NCBI GenBank assembly: GCA_028564675.1
Contig: JAOVVO010000015.1
Span: 267,342-331,341, forward strand
DNA length: 64,000 nt
Source of the DNA: Onchocerca lupi
Lineage: Eukaryota > Nematoda > Chromadorea > Rhabditida > Onchocercidae
Direction: 5' to 3'
Both the position numbers and the translations under genes were made by a program. The notes beneath the pieces were generated by a model. The model was not told the origin of the DNA. It ran no database searches and worked only from the letters and a program-made list of their open reading frames with translations. Every line of letters starts with the position of its first letter. The first letter of the stretch is position 1. Shown piece by piece: positions 11,660 to 24,034 of this stretch.

Positions 11660-14081
11660 ATGAAAAGTATAATAAATCGCATCAAATCTGGGTTCAATCC
11701 AGTTGATTATGGTTTGCCTGCCGACTTTTTTCTAACAAGGCTGACACAAATGAAGGGCTGTGGATGTAAGGTTCCGAGAGCGGTAGGTTTTCCGTCCCTT
11801 AATCGAATGTCGGCTGAGCAATGATCATTATCGGCTCTATGAGAAGCAACTCACTATTTGTGGAAATGTCAATAAATTGTAATTTGGTTTTTTACAAGTC
11901 AAACATGCTTGGGACTTGTCTGTCTAGGAATAGTAAACACGATTAGTCGCATATTCTAATATTTAATAATCTGTTTATTAATGATCATGAAAGTTTTCAA
12001 TTGTCAAACGGATGATAAAATCCTTCAAATTGTTCTTACACTGAAATATTTCGAGTCGAATTTGTCAATGACGTTTGTTTCTTTGTCATTGATATATCAG
12101 GCAACAAAACAAAGTTTATTTTTACAAATTGTCGCTAGTGAAAAATTGGTTTTTTTCAGGTTTTGTTGGAACTTTTGAAAGACTTGAAAACAAATGATAA
12201 TGGCGATGAAAGAGATTAGTTTTAGTATTCATGTCTGCGTATTATGCATCATTTAGTCCACTTCCGACACTACATTTAATTATTTATAAACTATTTATAG
12301 GTATCGGATTGGATTGCTGTGTAATTCCTTTACGACACCAAGGCTTGTCTCTCGTTCAGACTACAGATTTTTTCTACCCCCTTGTTGATGATCCGTACCT
12401 AATGGTGCATTTTTTATTTCTTTTCAACTTTTTTTTTTTTTAAATTCTGCCCTTAAAAACTGGCGCAAAAATCTATTGCAGGGCAGGATCACTTGTGCAA
12501 ATGTTTTAAGCGACTTGTATGCAATGGGAGTGGTTAACTGTGATAATATGTTGATTTTGCTTGGCATCCCCAAGGACATCAGTGACAAGGAGCGAGATGT
12601 TGTTACCACCAATTTCTTCGATGGTTTCAAGGTATTTTTCGATTGCAACGCAGAACTTCATCTTAATCAGAAGACTAAAGTAGAGAATACAAAATACAAA
12701 AACATGTTAAATTTTCATCAAGCTTTCAGGATACTGCAGTAGAAGCTGGTACTGCCATCAGAGGTGGTCAGACGGTACGTTGTCCCTGGTTATTGCTAGG
12801 TGGAGTAGCTACAAGTGTGTGCAGCGTTAATGAAATGGCTATGGTTGACGAAGCACGTCCTGGGGATGTTCTTTTACTCACCAAAGTAATCTTATTGTTT
12901 ACTTCTATTTTATTAATTTCATGTTAAGATTGAATTTATTTTAAAATATGTAGGTATTATGATGCTTGCTTAACTATATCATTTGATATTTCTCAATACA
13001 AATTAATCGAATATTGTCAAGCCGTGACTTACTGTCCTATTCAGTTCTTTGGCGGCCGATTCCTATTATAAAAGTTCCGACTTATAACACCTTCCCATGT
13101 TGTGATACTGCTATAACAAGCGCGACTACACTTCTTAGTTTAACTAAGTGCTAACTATATTCATTGTTAAAATTTTATATTCTGTTCACTATCCGATAGT
13201 TCTGGAAATATTAGTGTAAAGATATTGCATTTTATATCTGTCATGGTATTTCACATTAAAGGCCTGTTGTGTAGAAGACTTGAACGAAGCTTACAAGATT
13301 TACGTTCGCCGGATATGTGGAATATTAGACTTCAGGAAAAACGAATTGAATAATCTGAGGAAGTTGTAATGTATTACCAGTTTACCAACAAGTTTTCAGC
13401 CACTTGGTGGCCAGGTGGCAGTAAATTCATACGAATGGCTGAAGATGGGAAACTCACGTGTGAAGGAATTGAACTTGAACGAAGCGAGAATTGTGCGCGC
13501 ATACCAACAAGTTCTCGAACAAATGTGTCGATTAAATAGAAACGCTGCACGCATGACCTTAAAATATGACACTCATGCTTCAACGGATGTAACTGGTTTT
13601 GGAATTCTAGGTTTCTTAACCCATTCTTGGCCTTTTTAATGTGTGGAACTTGGTACCAAGATCCTGGAATTCGTAAGCAGAGAGAAATTCGTGTCTTTTC
13701 AGGGCATGCTGACAATTTAGCGAAAGCCCAGAAAGCAGAAGTGCAGTTTGTTATTCATACCTTGCCCATAATCGATTATATGGCCGAAATCTCGAAAGCA
13801 ATGGGCAATGGTTTCAATCTCTTCAGCGGAACATCTGCAGAAACATCAGGCGGCCTCCTAATTGCTGTCGAAAAAGAAAAGGTTGCCATTTTTTTGATAC
13901 ATTTATTTTGGAGCGTAACTAATGCACTAATATTCAGGCGGGACACTTACGCACCGAACTGGAACAGCTTGATGGATTCCCAGTATGGCTTGTGGGCGAT
14001 GTCGTCAGTGGTTTACGTGGTGCTGTTATTGCTAAAGATGTAAAAATCGTTTCTGTTGCCTCAAGAATACATTTAATATAA
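11660..14081 (+). CDS. seld-1: selenophosphate synthetase, Cys-containing SPS2 type
   Basis: Makes monoselenophosphate from selenide and ATP for selenocysteine synthesis. Exons: 11660-11782, 12160-12218, 12257-12404 (start uncertain), 12482-12631, 12730-12885, 13400-13610, 13703-13881, 13938-14081. Seen: KGCGCK, with the Cys and Lys equivalent to E. coli SelD Cys17 and Lys20; QTTDFFYPLVDDPYLMG (Asp residues that bind Mg-ATP); CANVLSDLYAMG; RGGQTV; TDVTGFGILGH; and AETSGGLL. This is the catalytically competent type: it carries Cys rather than Sec (human SEPHS2) or Thr (human SEPHS1). Length is about 375-390 residues, normal for the family. The join between exons 2 and 3 is odd: the only GT/AG solution is a 38-base intron, or else a GC donor. 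The start is the ATG one base after an acceptor. Confidence 0.95.
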
Positions 14082-14306
14082 ACACTTTTTACGTAACATT
14101 TATTTATTCCTACTCGATATATACTTTATCTACTTTTTAACTGTAAACTTATATTGAAGATATATATATAAATGCGTATTATCTTGAAACATTTTTCATA
14201 TTTATCTTCTAGAATCTGTCATCTATCTGCAGTTATAATCGAAACAGTGAAATTTCATTCCATACACATTCCATTATAAAAAACAATATCCAAATAAAAA
14301 ACTGTT
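14082..14306. terminator. shared 3' region of convergent SPS and FKBP2 genes
   Basis: 225 bp separate the two stop codons. AATAAA on the minus strand (two overlapping copies at 14108-14099) lies only about 20 bases past the SPS stop. AATAAA on the plus strand at 14293-14298 lies next to the FKBP stop. If both are used, the two 3' UTRs overlap in antisense over nearly the whole gap. Confidence 0.5.
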
Positions 14307-15452
14307 CTATAAATCTCCTTCGCGTTCAATCTTGAGCAACTCGATATCGAATTTCAAACTGGCATCGGCTAAAAATAATAAAATTCTAAATATATAGTAG
14401 CATATTGCTTACTGCCAGCATAATCTACACAGCTAACCATCGATGAACTGAAATTTTTTTTCCAAATTTACATCACTGCATGCTGAATAATGTAATATAC
14501 TTACAAGGAATTTTCGGTGAAGAACCGAAACTGCCGTACGCTAAATCAGATGGGATTGCAAGACGGCGTTGCTCGCCCTCGCACATGTTCAGTAATCCCT
14601 GGTCCCAACCCTTAAAGCATCTTTTTAGATGAAATAAAGTTGTAATATTGTTTCCAAACTTTATTATAATGGTAATTTGTCTTGCAAAGCTCTATCATAA
14701 AAGTAATTAGATTTGTAAGATCCGAAAAGCGAGCTTCAAATCCTCAAGTTTTCAGGAGTAAATCTCAACCATTCAGAATTCTTTAATATTTCATATCTAT
14801 AGTACTCGGATTCTGGAATTTTGACTCTAGCATATTCATGCCGCTAGAATATTATTTCGAATATGAACTAATTCCTCGTTTGCCTTACTGAGACATCCAA
14901 AACCTTTATTTTTTTGGTTCTATCGAAACAGTTCAGGAAAGATAAAATATAATCTCGCAGTCCACACAAGCAAAAAAACTTTGATATTATCATTACACTG
15001 TCAAATAATACAAGAAACAAAAAATTTTCGTTAAGCATAAAAGCTGGAAAAAGATCTTGTAATGGTAAATGCACTATGGCTTATAAATATAAAGCATAAA
15101 CATAAAACACTAACTTTAATGACTTGTCCCATGCCGAGCGTAAATATAAATGGTTTATTGCGGAACCGGCTGTTATCAAATTCAGTACCATCTTCCAACA
15201 TCCCCTGAATCACTGGACAGATTGCAACAGAAATACCTCGCTAAGCAAAACATATCTGAGGAATCCTACTTCACAAAATAAACTTACCACATAATGCACG
15301 TTCAGAGTGTCACCCTTTCTTGATCTAATCTTACAATTGTCGGCTCGCTTCTTGATTCCTATTTGCAAACGAACCAGTTCTCTGTCATCACAATCATCAC
15401 AGTCAACCACGATTAAAATCAGTAGTATGGGAACAACGCTGCAGTTCACCAT
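14307..15452 (-). CDS. FKBP2: FKBP2/FKBP13-like ER peptidyl-prolyl cis-trans isomerase
   Basis: Single-domain FK506-binding prolyl isomerase of the secretory pathway. Four minus-strand exons: 15452-15288, 15204-15115, 14610-14505, 14368-14307; phases close to 140 residues (human FKBP2 is about 142). Seen: an N-terminal hydrophobic signal (MVNCSVVPILLILIVV) followed by an acidic stretch; LQIGIKKRADNC and SRKGDTL as in FKBP2; EDGTEFD, FTLGMGQVIK and GWDQGLLNMCEGE (drug- and substrate-pocket residues including the conserved Trp); LAYG; and the closing LLKIERE. The C terminus ends EGDL, a weak resemblance to a KDEL-type retrieval signal. The start ATG directly precedes the signal peptide. Confidence 0.95.
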
Positions 15453-16588
15453 TTCGTGGACTACAGTTTTATTAAATAATCTTGAAAGGTACAGTTTAAA
15501 TATTAATCACATTTCCTCTGGAATAAAAATTTATACACTAATTTGAATACTTTGTGAAAAGATTAGATATAGATCGAAATTGAAGACTTTAAAATATAAC
15601 TTGGAGAGAGAAGGTAGTTTCACATAAATGAAAGTTATAAGTGAAAGTGAACATCCACCACCAAAAAGAATGGAATATAAGGATCTTTAAACCTGTCAAA
15701 GTCAGTGTAAAATCGATAAGAACATTGTAATATAATCAGTGAACAAATGACAAACAGTTCCGTTTAAACATCATCATATTATGGTACAAGAATATTAGCA
15801 CGAGAAATAAAGGTATCATAGCTCATTACAGTCCAAAAATATATTAGACAATATTCAGCTTTTAGAAGTACTTCACATATACCAATTACTTTATCTGACT
15901 TCGAAACAATAATCTCGAACAGCCTTATTTCTACCTTCCACTTCCTTTTTTGTTGTTATCTGATAACAAAGCAATATTATTAAGTACATACAAAACCGCA
16001 ATATGTAGAGCAAGACATGCAGATAATGTATTCACATCCTCACTACTACTGAGTAATTCTTTTGGAAACTTTTTTCTTTTCTACGACTTTAAAAAAAGAC
16101 TTCTGAGTGCAGAACTTCAGTATGCATCGTGCATGACCAACTAAATTAACAGCACTAAATTCCGGACCACTGAAAATTGGAAGTAGAAGCACTGAGGTCA
16201 GTTTAAAAAATGGCAAGCTTGCACAGTCTTCTTATAAATGAAAACCAAGAGAACAGTACTGAGCTAAAAAATCAAAGCTGTTGAACACATGGACATGTGT
16301 ACTGTCACGCTACAGATGCTTATTCAATTATTTTCCTTCTCTTCTTCTATTCTTGTTGTTCTTCCTTTTTTTTTCATAAATTCAAAACGACTACTAATGC
16401 TATTTCATAATAACAAGCTTGCATCCAATGGCTTTCAATCTTCCAAATAAATATAAAAGGGTCACTTTAGTTTGCTATGAGCTATAGAAATAACAATGGG
16501 TCGAAATACATTGGACGAAGAAGATATACTATCCACATCAGCGAAATCATAACTTACCAGTAAAGAGATGACTGTGAAACACAAACAT
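15453..16588. other. intergenic region between FKBP2 and HMG-box gene
   Basis: Contains the FKBP2 promoter side and the 3' flank of the HMG-box gene, both on the minus strand. AT-rich; no open frame with splice support or family likeness was seen. Confidence 0.5.
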
Positions 16589-17991
16589 TCAATCACATAT
16601 TTCTCCATCTTTTGAAAGAATTTTCGCTCGCTCATTGTATGCCTACAAATAAGTCTATGCCGATTTTAAAATAAACATGAGCTAGCACTACCTAATATTC
16701 CAGAACATCGTATAACTTATCAATTCTTCATAAAAATACTAAATTTCTGGAACATCATAAATATTCCTTGAATGCGTAAATTCGGAAAGCTCACATCTTT
16801 CTCAGATTTGGGAAGTGACTTCCAGACAACTGCCAGTTCTCTAATGATATCTTGCTGCTTTTTACCAATGTCAGCAACCCCTTTCACAGCTTTCTCCTTC
16901 ACAAAAAGCATCCAGCCTGACATTTGCCGTTGACCTTCTCGCTTCTATAATTATACCATATTATAACTGTCAAAATTTATTTTATTCCGATATATCTTGA
17001 CTTAGATACCCTCTATTCGATATGAAAAAAAAGTTACGTAAGCGCGTAAACGTAACGTAACTTGTTCCTTTAGAAATTGAGAAAAATAATGTGATTGAAC
17101 ACACTTTCCTTCTTTCCAAACGTATTCGCCGTTTTAAACGAGCCTCTCTCAAATTCTTAGCTTGTTCACGGAGCTCCTCCTTCTCTGTTTCACTCATCGA
17201 TTCGAATTTTGATCTTTTTTCTTCATTTATTCGTAAAGCTTCATCAATATATTTCTATAACCCACAAATTTGTTTCTTATTTCCTCAATAAAATACTTTA
17301 AAGATTTTCATTACTGGCCAGGCCTATAAGAGTATTTCGTGCAAATGTAGTTTTAATACAGATATCATCTATCTTCTATTCAAAAATGATACGTAAGCAT
17401 AAATGCTCGAACAGATTTTACCGGAAGCCACAAGTGAATATAATGGTGTAAGGTAGGATCACAAGCAATTAGGAAGGAACAACTTCTCAGTAACTTTGGG
17501 CTAACAATATGTAGTTAAACTAATAACTGGAAGAAGCTACCTCACAGATTCTGAGACAGAAAAAAGACCCAGGATGCCAGATTTTTGGAAAGTAATATGG
17601 TCAAGTTCCGTATTCCGGATTAGAAAAATGATAACACAAACCATCTTATCAGCCTCGTTCAAATTTTTCCATTGCTTGGTAAGGTTACTGAAAACTTCTG
17701 TGGGCTGTTCGTTTTTTCTTGATGCGAAATTCTCCTTGATAAATAAACTGAATGGTGTCGTTTTACCGAATCCCGGAGGAAGACGCTCAGATTTTCTATG
17801 CGATTCTGCGGTTTTTATCGCAGCATAGTATCTATAACAATGGACATTTATTTTCCATAACTACTAATCTTCTCCATTCCATTCTGGTCAGCACCACTCT
17901 TTTTTATTTTTGGAAAAACCATTAGATACCTGACGGTTGGATTCACTTCAGCCAAAGATATGCGGCGTAAGTTGCATATCAGCGAAAACAT
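16589..17991 (-). CDS. hmg-5: mitochondrial HMG-box protein, TFAM/HMG-5-like
   Basis: Likely mtDNA-packaging factor with two HMG boxes. Minus-strand exons: 17991-17930, 17831-17642, 17254-17105, 16944-16795, 16642-16589; phases close to 201 residues, close to the roughly 204 of C. elegans HMG-5. The N terminus MFSLICNLRRISLAEV is basic and lacks acids at first, as in a mitochondrial presequence. Box 1 (about residues 35-95) has TPFSLFIKENF, LTKQWKNLNEADK and KYIDEALRINEEKR. A basic, coiled linker follows (LREARLKRRIRLERRK). Box 2 reads SGWMLFVKEK, VVWKSLPKSEKD and AYNERAKIL. The longer upstream open frame begins with GTG, so the ATG at 17991 is chosen. A nuclear HMGB-like role is less likely because of length and presequence. 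Confidence 0.88.
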
Positions 17992-20423
17992 GGAGTTTGT
18001 AAATTGCTCACTTCTCAGACTGTTACTGCAGCAGTTTACCACGAGCTAAAAGATCTAAAATTTTCAGTAAATAGTGTCGATAAATACTTGTTAAGTAGTT
18101 TGTTGGATTATAAAGAAAAGTAGCAACATTGCAAGTACAAACAACTGTATAAAAAACTAAAAGTCACATAGCTAATGCTGCAAATGTAAGTAATATAGTT
18201 TGTCCCGAGAACATAAAACAGTTCAAAATAAGATGAAATACACTCTATAATACCTCCAAACTGTGGTCTAACTAACAATAACATCGTGACTGCGAACTTT
18301 ATTTCATCCAAATATTAACAAACGTGTTACGAAAGACAATGAAAAATTGATTTTGACATTTGATTACAACCAGATTTTGCTCTTGCAATATACGGATTTT
18401 GAAAAACCTTCAAACTGCACCCAACACCTAGTTCACCAAGTTCAATCCCGCACATCAATTTTTAAAGATGTTCCAATTTGTTCCTATCATGGAGTCATTG
18501 TGGGCATTTTTATATTGCATTTTATCCTGTTTCATCTTATATTGTCTAAGATGAAACCAGGCAAACAACACCATATTATTTACTTGTTATTCCCAATTAA
18601 GTAAATTTTTACATTATAGATAAAATGCCAGAAATAAAAGCAATGCTATTACTTGTTGCAATTGGATATCGAATATGCTATTTCGATTGCCCAAAAATTT
18701 TCCAACCGTATCACTCAAAATTTACTAACAAACAGTAATGCGTGTTTGATGCAGGTCTAAATTCGAAAAAGTGGTGAAGATCGAATTTTAAACCTGCAAT
18801 GTCATTATGAAATTAAATTATATATATACATATGTATATATCACTGAAGAACAAGATGGCATGATATATAATCCTCAAGGCATCTAGTCGTGAAATTCCA
18901 ACTGCAAATGCTGTGAAACTTCCCACATTAAATTAATTGCATAATTGTAAAATTTAAGAACAGAATTCATCCTAGTAGGAGTTAGATGAAATTGAAATAA
19001 TAATTTTGTAAGGATCCTGATCACTAAACTTATGTATATAGCAACACATTGTTACGAAACTGATGTACGTTAAAACCACGTAGATATCTAAAGGGATATC
19101 GCAATAATAAACATGTTGCGTGTTTAAGATTCTTTTCTCATTCACCTGCAAAATACAATAATGCTTCTTATATTCTGACTTATTTAGACGTACTATAAAT
19201 CACCAATTTGTTGCTTGATGAGAAATAACAGCAAACAAGTAGTACTGACTATCCAACAACATACTGAACAATATAAAATTCATAACAGATGAATCTACAT
19301 CAGCGACAGATATTGAAATATATCAGAAAAATGATATACGAGAATTCTTAACACCTCTTCAACTGGAATTGCAAAATTCTGATTCATTTGATATGAAATT
19401 GACGTACGCTAGTACTGAAAATCAATCTATTCGTAACATACTTTACAAGTAAAATTCATACAGTGATTTCAGATGAAAAATTTACATTTAGTGATTTCAG
19501 ATGAAAAAAAAAAAAAGAGAATGTTGGATTCTCCTCCTCCCACTTGACATACTTGACCACTCGTTCTAACAACCGCTCAACCATAAAAATGGAAATTTGA
19601 AAAAGTGCGACGATGACATGCCTTTGTGTAACGTTGACTGGGATCTTAATGAAAAACGATGTGTTTATTGTAATTTTTCAATACAGTGTGTTGCAGAAAT
19701 AGTTGATCAAATAGAATGATACTGTGAAAAAAAAAAAGACAGAAAAAGGAGCAAGCGAGAGGCTTATCTCGTTTTAACATCCATTTCACACATCTCAATA
19801 AAAGTACTGCTAATAAGAAGTAATGAAAAAAAAAAACTTAATTATTACCGATGAAAAAATATTACTTACAGAAATTCATACTAATTGTTTTAGAAGTATT
19901 CACTATAAATTATTTTATTTATTATCATGGTAGGAAAAAAAGCTGTTATAAAGAAATTATTTGTATAAGGAAACTATTGATTAAATTAATACCATAAAAA
20001 AAAAGGATCGTTCGCCTCATATCTATAGAGATTTTTTGCAAAAATGATAGAAGTTTGGACATCGGAACTGGAAGCAAATCAATTTAAAAACGACAATCTG
20101 GTCCTATTTTGCTTGACATTCCAATAGCTTCTACAGTATCGTACTGAAAGGGAAGTTATTGCTTGGCTTAATGATGTGTTAATTTTTGCAAGAAATTTTT
20201 GGAATTGTTAAATATTGATATCAAGAAAAACAGAGTGCAAGCTTATCACCGAAGAAATGAATACAATGAAGAAAATATTCTTGCAAGTATAAAAAATGAA
20301 GATGATCTTGACACAAGATAATCTTACATTTAGGTACATCCATTTACGCAGAAATTTCGATAATGCATCTTTTGGATGGATATAACTTATTAAATATTAG
20401 TGTTAAGAAAAAAAATATTGTTA

Positions 20424-20480
20424 AAATTTCTGCACAAATATACTGTCCACAGAGTTGATAATATATTTGTGCCGAAATTT
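20424..20480. repeat. inverted repeat, 19-bp arms
   Basis: Arms at 20424-20442 and 20462-20480 are complementary except for one position, with a 19-base loop. The sequence could form a stable hairpin on either strand. A related direct copy of the right arm lies around 20350-20375. Confidence 0.7.
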
Positions 20481-20656
20481 CGGCAATATATTTTTTGAAC
20501 AATTGATCCTTATGTTATACTCTTCATATTCCTTGGAGATGTCATTGTCAAAATATGAACAGTACAATTCGACTAAATAATTAAATAACTGAATAAATAT
20601 GTGTAGTGGAAGTGAAATTAATATAAATTAGCAGGCAAAACAATAGCTATTGAAAT

Positions 20657-20716
20657 GATGAATAGTTGATCTTAATGACGAATAGCTGACCTTTATGACC
20701 AATAGCTGACTTTATT
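20657..20716. repeat. three tandem copies of a 20-bp unit
   Basis: Copies begin at 20657, 20677 and 20697. Each follows the pattern GAYNAATAGYTGAYYTTWWT, with two to four differences between neighbours. Confidence 0.75.
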
Positions 20717-21279
20717 GACCGATTATGGATATGAATAGATAAGTGAAATAAATGAAAGAATGAAGTAATCAATTAAATTTTTTGTTATTTATATGACTTT
20801 TCTGATATAGGATTTGGATGATATGGATATAATATGAAGACGGAGTGATATAATAGATATTGTTGTGATATAGATTGTTTGTTAACTATGGATGTTATCA
20901 GTGGTGTGCAAATTGTTAGCGGCGATATCCGCAATACTGTGATTTATCTTATAGATGCTTTATGCTTTATTATTTTATTTTACTTGCTGATAAGAATGAA
21001 ATAATTATAAGCTGTAGAATAATTAGTAGTTGTATTTATTCCCTCGGGTAGCATAATGTGTCAACATGCAACGTGCATATCAGCATCTAACTGATCGTGA
21101 AATTTTGAAAGACGAGAATTAAGGTATGATTGGTGAAGAGATTTGACGATTGTTGAAAAGGATATTGTTGAAAAGCACCATCATCAACAAATTGTGATTG
21201 GAGAAACGTTTGCCGAAGTGGGCGGTACAGCACTGATTGCAGGATTGGATGCACCAATGGACTAGTCTTGTCCGGACTG

Positions 21280-24034
21280 ATGGCACTGAACGAGTTGCTT
21301 CTGCTTTTCCTTCCAATCGGGACTTACGCTTATATTTCCGAGTCATGGGCAATGCTCACGTCTGATCGACCATCCTCACCAAAATGTGTCGATATACCAA
21401 GAAATTTGACGCTTTGTTACGGTATACAAGTAAGTAAGCTGTACAACAAAAAAAAAAAAGCCAAAACCATTTACCCTTCTGATCCATCATCCTTCTTTTC
21501 CCTTCTTTCTTTATCTGAAATTTATATAGTTTCATTTTCAATATAAAAGAAAAATCTTCATCATCATTGACTCTTCACTAAACAGTACTTTTACTAGTTA
21601 ATCAAGTTGACAATTTAATCAATAATTTTCAGTATTCAACAATGCGTTTACCAAATTTGTTGGAGCATGAAACAGTGGATGAAGTGATAGAACAAGCAGC
21701 GCCGTGGATACCATTGCATCGGTTAAATTGTCATCCGGATACACAGGTTCTTACCCATTCATTCAATCTATGCGGAATAAGATTAAGGCATATCAGTCAG
21801 TATGATTCGGTTTTCATTAGAAATTTCTTTTAATTGACTACATTTCAGCTATTCTTATGTTCACTGTTTGCACCAGTTTGTCTGGCAACAATGGATCGCG
21901 AAATCTTGCCATGTCAGTCCTTATGTACTGCTGTTCAAAAGGTATAATTTGCTTCATACGTTATTCAATTCGTAAGAAACTGAATCCGGAGAAAATTAAA
22001 GTACCGAAATAGCATATTTTTCAGGGATGTGAAAACAGAATGAGGCAATACGGTTTTCCATGGCCAGAAATGCTGTCCTGCAATAAATATCCAAAAGATA
22101 ATGACATGTGCATTGGTGCTGTATCGGAGAAGGCAACAAGTCTGTTTTCACTTGGCTAATACTACTACTTCTAGTGCGCGATACTTGCATATCCTTGCAA
22201 ATCCTCAGCAGATCCGTTCATTATTACTTATTTCAAATCTGATATTATGGAAGTGGGTAAATGTGTAACGAATTGTTTGCCTTTGGGGATTTGTTGGAAG
22301 TGCTCAGACTTGGAATTAAGGGGTTAAGATTGGGGCTGCTAGTGACAGGGTAGGCAGCAAAGGCAGGCGCAATATTACTAAGAGTGCCGCGTGTCGACGA
22401 GCTGTCAGGCGGCGTTCTTTCATCGTTCACCGATTGATATCTCAGCTCGTCATATTTTCAGACCTTAGTGATACGTGTTCATCGTGCAGTCAGGTCAGCA
22501 CATACGAGAATATACTCGATCATTATTGTCGATCTCAAATAGGTTTCCATTTCACATTCTTCTGCTTTTTGAAAAACCTTCTCTTCTTTAATTTCATTTG
22601 ATCCTCTTTGTAAGCCTCATTTTCACTTTCCTCATATTATATGATTATGTTTAATTTCTAAAAACAATTCCATCTTGTTGCAGTATACATCTTAAAAAAA
22701 TGCCTAGACATTTGAAATACACCTTTTAGCATAATGAAATTGTCTTCAAATTACAAATGGTGGAGGTTGGGAGCTTTGCTTCAAACATACAGTGAATATT
22801 TAGATCAAATAATATAAGAACTGGTGATTTACTGAGAGTTCAACTCCAATTATTCGTTAACAATTTAAAAAAGAAAGAAGATATTACAGTAGTGAAAGCA
22901 CGAATCGGAGGCATCAATAAATCATACGTGAGTGTCCGAAAGGCACGTTCGCTCAAGAGATCTGATAGACGCAGGTGCTTTTTTGTTCTCCTCATTGTTT
23001 CTACAGTTTCCCTATTTACAACTTTTCTTTTGGCCATTCCTTGTCGCTTTCCAAGCATTAAAGGTCAAGGTATTCCTTCTAAAGTGAAGAGTGCAATCAA
23101 CAATAATTAATCGATGAAACTGGGCCACACGTAGCACCAGTAAATTTACAATGCGCAGTGATAACATTAGGAAGAATAAAGAACTATTCGCATGTAAATC
23201 AGAAAGTTCAGTAGTTGGAAGCAACTTTTACGCAACAGAGATAACATGGAATGCAGAGAAATAATTGGAGCTGATTACGGAATCAAGGAAGCGAAATTAT
23301 GGTAGGATTAATCAGAGCACTATGTGAAACGTTTACAAGGAGTAGTAGATGCGATCTTCTAGAGTTTTGATCGAATAGTACTACAAGTTTATAATGTCAG
23401 ATTTATTCAAAATCAGACTTGAAAAAGTGGATAAGAATGAAATGAACAGATCGTCCTGAATCATTTTTCTAATCTATCTCACATCAAATAACTTCCACAT
23501 ATAACTTAATTTTTCTTCTCAGTTCTGTACAAAGATGTAGTATGTCAACATTTATTCCATGAGCCATTTTTCAGATCAGTAGGTCGAGATACGGTGATTC
23601 ATTTTTCTGCCAATCGCGGGTGTCCTTGCCATTTCAGCGGAACAGGAGATCTACGCTTTCTCATCATGGCTGATCAAAATGATAGAGGCGATTTTATTGC
23701 AAATCTGATACTACCCTGGAGAAATACCGACAAGGTAATCTCATAATAAATGAGTCATATATGAGATGAAAGTAGAAAAATCCAAGACAATACTTCATGA
23801 CTATTCTAGTATTTTAGTCATGAAGTATTGCAATGTAAAGATTATTCATATTGCAGATCTTAAAGGTAAAATATCTTGGAATCTTAATGTTCATAATTTC
23901 TGGAATAATTCAATGCTTATTTTCAGCCTTTCAAAAGAGCCATCCGAAGCTTCCGTAAATTGAATTGCCAATCCCTAGGAAGGGAAATAAGGGAAAGTGC
24001 CTATCGCCGAAGCCTTCACCGCAAAGGTCACTGA
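21280..24034 (+). CDS. sfrp-1: secreted Frizzled-related protein (Frizzled CRD plus netrin-like domain)
   Basis: Secreted Wnt-binding modulator. Exons: 21280-21429, 21633-21746, 21849-21941, 22025-22115 (or to 22139), 22462-22542, 22890-22974, 23575-23734, 23927-24034. Both donors of exon 4 keep frame (293 or 301 residues). Seen: a signal peptide (MALNELLLLFLPIG); a Frizzled cysteine-rich domain from CVDIPRNLTLC through CSLFAPVCL, LPCQSLC, GCENRM and FPWPEMLSC; a linker with CSSC; and a netrin-like module with HYC, a basic strand, CPCH and FLIMADQ as in vertebrate sFRPs. It ends in a basic tail with no membrane span, so it is not a Frizzled receptor. C. elegans has one such gene, sfrp-1, controlling anterior-posterior Wnt patterning. 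Confidence 0.94.
23788..23830. repeat. perfect 16-bp inverted repeat in sFRP intron 7
   Basis: Arms 23788-23803 and 23815-23830 are exactly complementary, with an 11-base loop. They lie 54 bases after the donor of the seventh exon. Confidence 0.8.

Larger units (their letters stand above)
17992..21279. other. 3.3-kb AT-rich intergenic region with short repeats
   Basis: No supported gene. It holds the promoter side of the HMG-box gene and the upstream side of the sFRP gene. A TTG-started hydrophobic frame at 18347-18604 has no splice support. Several A runs, a hairpin at 20424-20480, three 20-bp tandem copies at 20657-20716 and a GATATA-rich patch at 20800-20880 are present. Confidence 0.55.

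Noticed and set aside
11733..11760. Possibility that the SPS gene encodes selenocysteine
   Set aside because: The key codon is TGT (Cys), not TGA, so no recoding is needed.
8503..14081. MAD2 and SPS as a trans-spliced operon
   Set aside because: Same strand, but about 940 bp apart, much more than the usual roughly 100-bp spacing of nematode operons; not claimed without spliced-leader data.
18347..18604. 85-codon hydrophobic frame upstream of the HMG-box gene
   Set aside because: It starts with TTG in AT-rich DNA; no splice sites or homology.
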